This document shows positions 60,758-64,000 of a DNA stretch of 64,000 nucleotides, in pieces. Under the pieces are notes generated by a model that saw only the letters and a list, made by a program, of their open reading frames with translations, was not told where the DNA came from and ran no database searches. The position numbers and the translations under genes were made by a program. Position 1 is the first letter of the stretch. Each line of letters begins with the position of its first letter. The DNA comes from Clostridia bacterium. Lineage in GTDB: Bacteria; Bacillota_A; Clostridia; Christensenellales; Aristaeellaceae. The stretch is from positions 1 to 64,000 of the forward strand of contig JAFUDW010000093.1 of the NCBI GenBank assembly GCA_017464225.1. Direction: 5' to 3'.

Positions 60758-62266
60758 ATGGTAAACAGAACAAATGAACGACAAGCCGTATGGAACGGCG
60801 GCAAAGAAAGCCTGAAAGTCCTGCGGAACAGCCTTGCCAGCGTTTTCACGGCGCAAGGCGGGCCGCGGTTGTTCCTGGACGCGATCCCACTCAGCGCAAA
60901 CCTGACCTGCATGTTCGGCGCTTTCGTCTTTCTCCAGTTCACCGTCCTGGGGCTGGCGAACCACGCGGGCGAGGGCTATCTCTCCACCGGACAGCGCGAT
61001 CTGGTATATTACGCGCTGCAAATATTTGTGATCCTGGGCTATTTGCTGCACGCCCTGTATCGCCGCCGTTTCGCCGAAAGGCGCGGCGTCAGCGCCGTGG
61101 CGCGCGGCGTTTTCGGCCTGTTCTTCGCCTGCGTGATCCTGCTGTGCGCTTTGGGCCATGATTCTCTGCTGTATGTGATCGTTTCCATGGCCGCGGGCCT
61201 GTGCGTGGGCGCGATCGGCGGCACGGCGCATGTTCGGATGAGCCTGGCCGCCGCAGGCAGCGCGGCTGTGGCCCGATCCATGGGCTTGGGCAGCAGCGCC
61301 GCCGTCGTGCTGCAATACCTGCTGCAAATCCGGTGGGGCGTATCGCCGCTGCTGCCGGTTTTCATGGGGGCGGCCTTTGCCCTTTTCGCTTTCACGCTGA
61401 CGCGCACTCCGCCGCAGGCGGCCCAGGCATCGGATCAAGCGTCTCATCCCGCGCCGACCCGGCGGATCGTGTTTTCGGTGCTGATCGCGTCCACCTTCAT
61501 ATTGTTCGCCTGCTTTTACAATGAATCCATCCATCATCTGATGATCCAGTCCGGCTATGCCAGCAGCGTATACAGCTGGCCGCGGCTGATGATGATCCCT
61601 GTTTATCTGCTGTTTACCGTGACCGGGGACAGGAAAAACGGCAGGTATATGCCCATCGTCTCCTTATACATCATGCTGATCGCGCTGCTGAACGTCATTT
61701 TGATCGGCAATTCGGGCTCGTACTGGCTCAATATGTGCTTTTTCTACTTTGCCATCGCCGCGTATACCTGCTATTATCTGCTCACCTTCTGGCGCTTGGC
61801 GCCGCAAACGCGGCATCCGACGTTCTGGGCGCCCTTTGGCCGCATGCTGGACAGCGTCATGGTGCTGTTCACCGGAGCGATCCGGCTTTCCACGCTGCCG
61901 GCCCCGGTGGTGCTTGGCGTGGATATCGCAGGCGTGGCCCTGGTCATCCTGCTGATGGCCCTGGGCGGGGATTTCAATCTGAGCGATCCGCCCCAGCCCG
62001 CTCCCGCCGCGCCCGAAGCGCCTCCCCTGCTCACCCCGGAGGAAACGCTGGAGCGGATGCGCCGTCGCTACGCGCTGACCGATCGGGAGATGGACGTGCT
62101 GCAAAAGCTCCTGCTGACCGACGACGAATTGCAGCCCATCGCCGACAGCCTGTTCATCTCCCGCCGGGTGCTGGGCCGTCATATTTCCGCTCTGTATCAA
62201 AAGACCGGCGCAAAAAGCCGCGTGGGCCTTTATCAGATCTATCACGCCCTGTCCCGCGAACGCTGA
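60758..62266 (+). CDS. Twelve-helix membrane protein with LuxR-type DNA-binding domain
   Basis: A 502-residue protein. Residues ~30-405 form about twelve membrane helices resembling an MFS-like transporter. After a proline/alanine linker (PPQPAPAAPEAPP) comes a C-terminal HTH (~430-490): ALTDREMDVLQKLL...IADSLFISRRVLGRHISALYQKTGAKSRVGLYQIY. The layout is that of membrane-bound LuxR regulators known best from Eggerthella and relatives. It may sense a ligand in the membrane part and bind DNA while anchored. Its target could be the surface-protein gene next door, which lies 200 bp downstream; that is only inference. Confidence 0.8.
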   Translation: MVNRTNERQAVWNGGKESLKVLRNSLASVFTAQGGPRLFLDAIPLSANLTCMFGAFVFLQFTVLGLANHAGEGYLSTGQRDLVYYALQIFVILGYLLHALYRRRFAERRGVSAVARGVFGLFFACVILLCALGHDSLLYVIVSMAAGLCVGAIGGTAHVRMSLAAAGSAAVARSMGLGSSAAVVLQYLLQIRWGVSPLLPVFMGAAFALFAFTLTRTPPQAAQASDQASHPAPTRRIVFSVLIASTFILFACFYNESIHHLMIQSGYASSVYSWPRLMMIPVYLLFTVTGDRKNGRYMPIVSLYIMLIALLNVILIGNSGSYWLNMCFFYFAIAAYTCYYLLTFWRLAPQTRHPTFWAPFGRMLDSVMVLFTGAIRLSTLPAPVVLGVDIAGVALVILLMALGGDFNLSDPPQPAPAAPEAPPLLTPEETLERMRRRYALTDREMDVLQKLLLTDDELQPIADSLFISRRVLGRHISALYQKTGAKSRVGLYQIYHALSRER

Positions 62267-62285
62267 CTGCGGCGTAAAACCGAAT

Positions 62286-62328
62286 GCCCCCGTTTTTCCA
62301 AAATACCGGAAAAACGGGGGCGTTTTTT
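62286..62328 (+). terminator. Terminator of the LuxR-type gene
   Basis: GCCCCCGTTTTTCC (62286-62299) pairs with GGAAAAACGGGGGC (62308-62321), followed by GTTTTTTG. Confidence 0.92.
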
Positions 62329-62398
62329 GCAGGTTGGCACACATGTGACCTGCCAAAATCCGACCGGAATTGATATAGTATGCTTGGTGAATTGTCTG

Positions 62399-62420
62399 CG
62401 TCAGCGTTCCAGCGCTGACG
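62399..62420. other. Hairpin in the leader of the surface-protein gene
   Basis: CGTCAGCG (62399-62406) pairs with CGCTGACG (62413-62420), a perfect 8-bp stem. It lies 28 bases before the AGGAGG SD and shows no T-run, so it is more likely an RNA-stability or operator element than a terminator. Confidence 0.5.
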
Positions 62421-62464
62421 GCAGCTGAACCGAAGCATCATACGAAAAGGAGGCATCTGGCAGT

Positions 62465-64000
62465 ATGAAGATGTTATTCAGGGTTTTACTGACTTTGGTT
62501 CTGGTCATGGGGATGGCCTTCGCGCTGCATGGGGCGGCAATGGCGGAGGAGGACACCACCTGGCAGGAGGACTTTACCTATACGACCTCGGCGTACAAGC
62601 TGATCCTGAGCAAGTACAACGGCACGGCGGAAAACCTGACCATCCCCGCCACGGCCCGGATCGGCGGCGCGGAGTACACCGTGCAGCTGGCCCCGGACTG
62701 CCACGAGTTCTTTCGTTACAAAAGCAAGCTGAACACCGTCACCTTCGCGCCCGGCGTGGATACGGGCCTTGTTACAAACGTGCGCAACATGTTTGCCAGT
62801 TGCAGCAATTTGACAAGTGTGAGTGGTCTGACCGACGTGCACAGCGTCGTCGATATGCAAAATATGTTCAATTCCTGATCCAAGCTGACAAGCATCGAGG
62901 GGATCGGAAGCTGGGATACCAGCCATGTCACCAACATGTACGGCGTGTTCTCCGGCTGCCGCGCCCTGACCAGCCTGGACCTGCACAGCTGGGATGTACA
63001 CGGCGTTACGGACATGACCTCCATGTTTGGTTCCTGCACGAGCCTGACAACGCTCAATTTGCGGGACTGGGACGCCCGCGCCGTCGTCAGCGCGACCAAC
63101 GGCATGTATCATATGTTCAACGGGTGCAGCAGCCTGACGAATCTGAACGGCCTCAGCGGCTGGCAACTGAGCAGCGGCCGCATGAGCGGTATGTTTGGCG
63201 GCTGCACCAGTCTGACGAACCTGGACGGCATCAGCGGCTGGGATATCGGCAGCGTCACGCTGATGGAGTACATGTTCAAGGACTGCACCGCCCTGGCCGA
63301 CGTGAGCGGCATCCAGGATTGGGATACCGGCAGCATCACGGATATGCGCGGCTTGTTTGAAGGCTGCAGCAGCCTTGTGAGCGTTGATCTGCACAAATGG
63401 GATACGCACAGCGTTGTCACTATGTCTGATCTGTTCAGGCTGCAGGCAACCGCCAAGCGCAGCCTTGAAAGCGTAGACCTGCACGGCTGGGATGTAAGCA
63501 ACGCCACGACCATATCCGGTATGTTTACGTGCTGCTCTTCCCTGACCAGCGTGGACGCAAGCGGCTGGACCATGGGCAAGGTCACCCTGATGGTATCCAT
63601 ATTCGCTGAATGTACCAGCCTCTCCGATCTCAGCTCCCTCAGCGACTGGGATGTAAGCACCGTCACGGATATGACCAGCATGTTTTCCGGCTGCAGCAGC
63701 CTGACCAGCCTTGCCGCCCTCAGCGACTGGGAGATCGGCGCCGCGGATATGCGGAGCATGTTTTCCGGCTGCACCGGCCTGACCAATCTCAACGCGCTCA
63801 GCGGCTGGAACACCGGCAGCGTCACAGGTATGTTCTGCATGTTCCAGAATTGCACCGGGCTGACGGATATTGCCGGGATCGGCGGATGGGACACCGGCAG
63901 CGTTACAAACATGGGGAGTATGTTCTACGGCTGCACCGCCCTTCCCACCGCCGATTTGCACGGGTGGAACACCGGCAGCGTCACAAGTCTGCAAGGTATG
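62465..64000 (+). pseudogene. BspA/DUF285 repeat surface protein, interrupted by an in-frame TGA, partial
   Basis: A secreted repeat protein. AGGAGG precedes the ATG and a signal peptide ends about residue 28 (AMA-EE). From residue ~100 a ~24-residue repeat recurs (pattern W-D-x-x-V-T-x-M-x-x-M-F-x-G-C-x-x-L-T), matching DUF285 lipoprotein/BspA proteins that sit on the cell surface and bind host or bacterial partners. The first 137 codons end at TGA (62876-62878), but the same frame then stays open for 374 codons to the window end with eleven or so more repeats. The TGA replaces the cysteine of the MFNSC-S-KLT repeat. This is most simply a TGC-to-TGA point mutation. The gene continues beyond 64000, so its full length and C-terminal anchor are unknown. 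Confidence 0.75.

Noticed and set aside
62876..62920. Selenocysteine insertion at the TGA of the surface protein
   Set aside because: No stem-loop of the expected size and loop was found just after the TGA, and the repeat cysteine is structural. A point mutation is simpler.
62486..63994. 502-residue minus-strand repeat-like reading over the surface protein
   Set aside because: Its periodicity is the reverse image of the DUF285 repeats on the plus strand, and it has no signal peptide or SD.

Overview
The window looks like a chromosomal piece of a GC-rich, endospore-forming Clostridia-type Firmicute. The supports are SpoIVB, a leucine T-box, an FMN riboswitch with an ECF RibU, strong Shine-Dalgarno (SD) sequences, sigma-A promoters with 17-base spacers (often extended TGn -10), and many secreted proteins cut at ALA/AMA-(D/E) sites. 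It cannot be placed to genus by reading alone. No phage, transposase, CRISPR array or rRNA was seen.

Layout. 1-1446: weakly coding left edge with one small gene of unknown function behind a promoter bracketed by two inverted CACGTG operators. 1447-5503 (minus): an acyl-adenylating ligase / acyl carrier protein / alpha-oxoamine synthase fusion and a short-chain reductase, which together could make a sphingoid-base-like lipid. 5685-8530: spoIVB, followed by two toxin-antitoxin pairs (DUF4258/YgiT zinc finger, then MNT/HEPN), each followed by a degenerate copy of the spoIVB 3' end and terminator. 8550-11419: flavin block with riboflavin kinase and an HxlR regulator divergent from an FMN-binding protein, then an FMN riboswitch driving RibU and a flavoprotein-ferredoxin. 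11718-20261 (minus): LacI regulator, tripartite tricarboxylate transporter, PHP-type protein and two sulfatases, i.e. uptake and breakdown of a probably acidic sulfated substrate.

20615-25162 (minus): tRNA-Pro, tRNA-Thr, OGG-type glycosylase, clpX, clpP and trigger factor. 25373-32867: a peptidoglycan-sugar salvage operon (NagZ, penicillin-binding-type serine hydrolase, sugar ABC importer without its ATPase, AnmK, Gfo/Idh oxidoreductase). 32868-33606: a gene-free stretch with a bidirectional terminator and a compact structured-RNA candidate. 33607-45534: a signalling block with a receiver-GGDEF-EAL-membrane-GGDEF protein, an APC permease fused to a hybrid histidine kinase, and two PAS hybrid kinases that share a duplicated N-terminal PAS domain.

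45593-47139: a macrolide-efflux-type MFS gene behind a 12-residue leader peptide and a hairpin over its start region. 47317-51367: a dicarboxylate/amino-acid symporter, a UxaA-family dehydratase and a LysR regulator. 51427-54239 (minus): leuS under a T-box. 54261-62328: a secreted DUF6273 protein, then DUF368, obgE, an HD hydrolase, an alpha/beta hydrolase, an amidohydrolase, DUF975, a small membrane protein and a 12-helix LuxR-type regulator. 62465-64000: a BspA/DUF285 repeat surface protein, interrupted by one in-frame TGA at a cysteine position and running off the window.

The observations most worth following are the spoIVB-tail/toxin-antitoxin array, the ligase-ACP-oxoamine synthase fusion with its reductase, the permease-kinase fusion, and the leader-peptide-controlled efflux gene.
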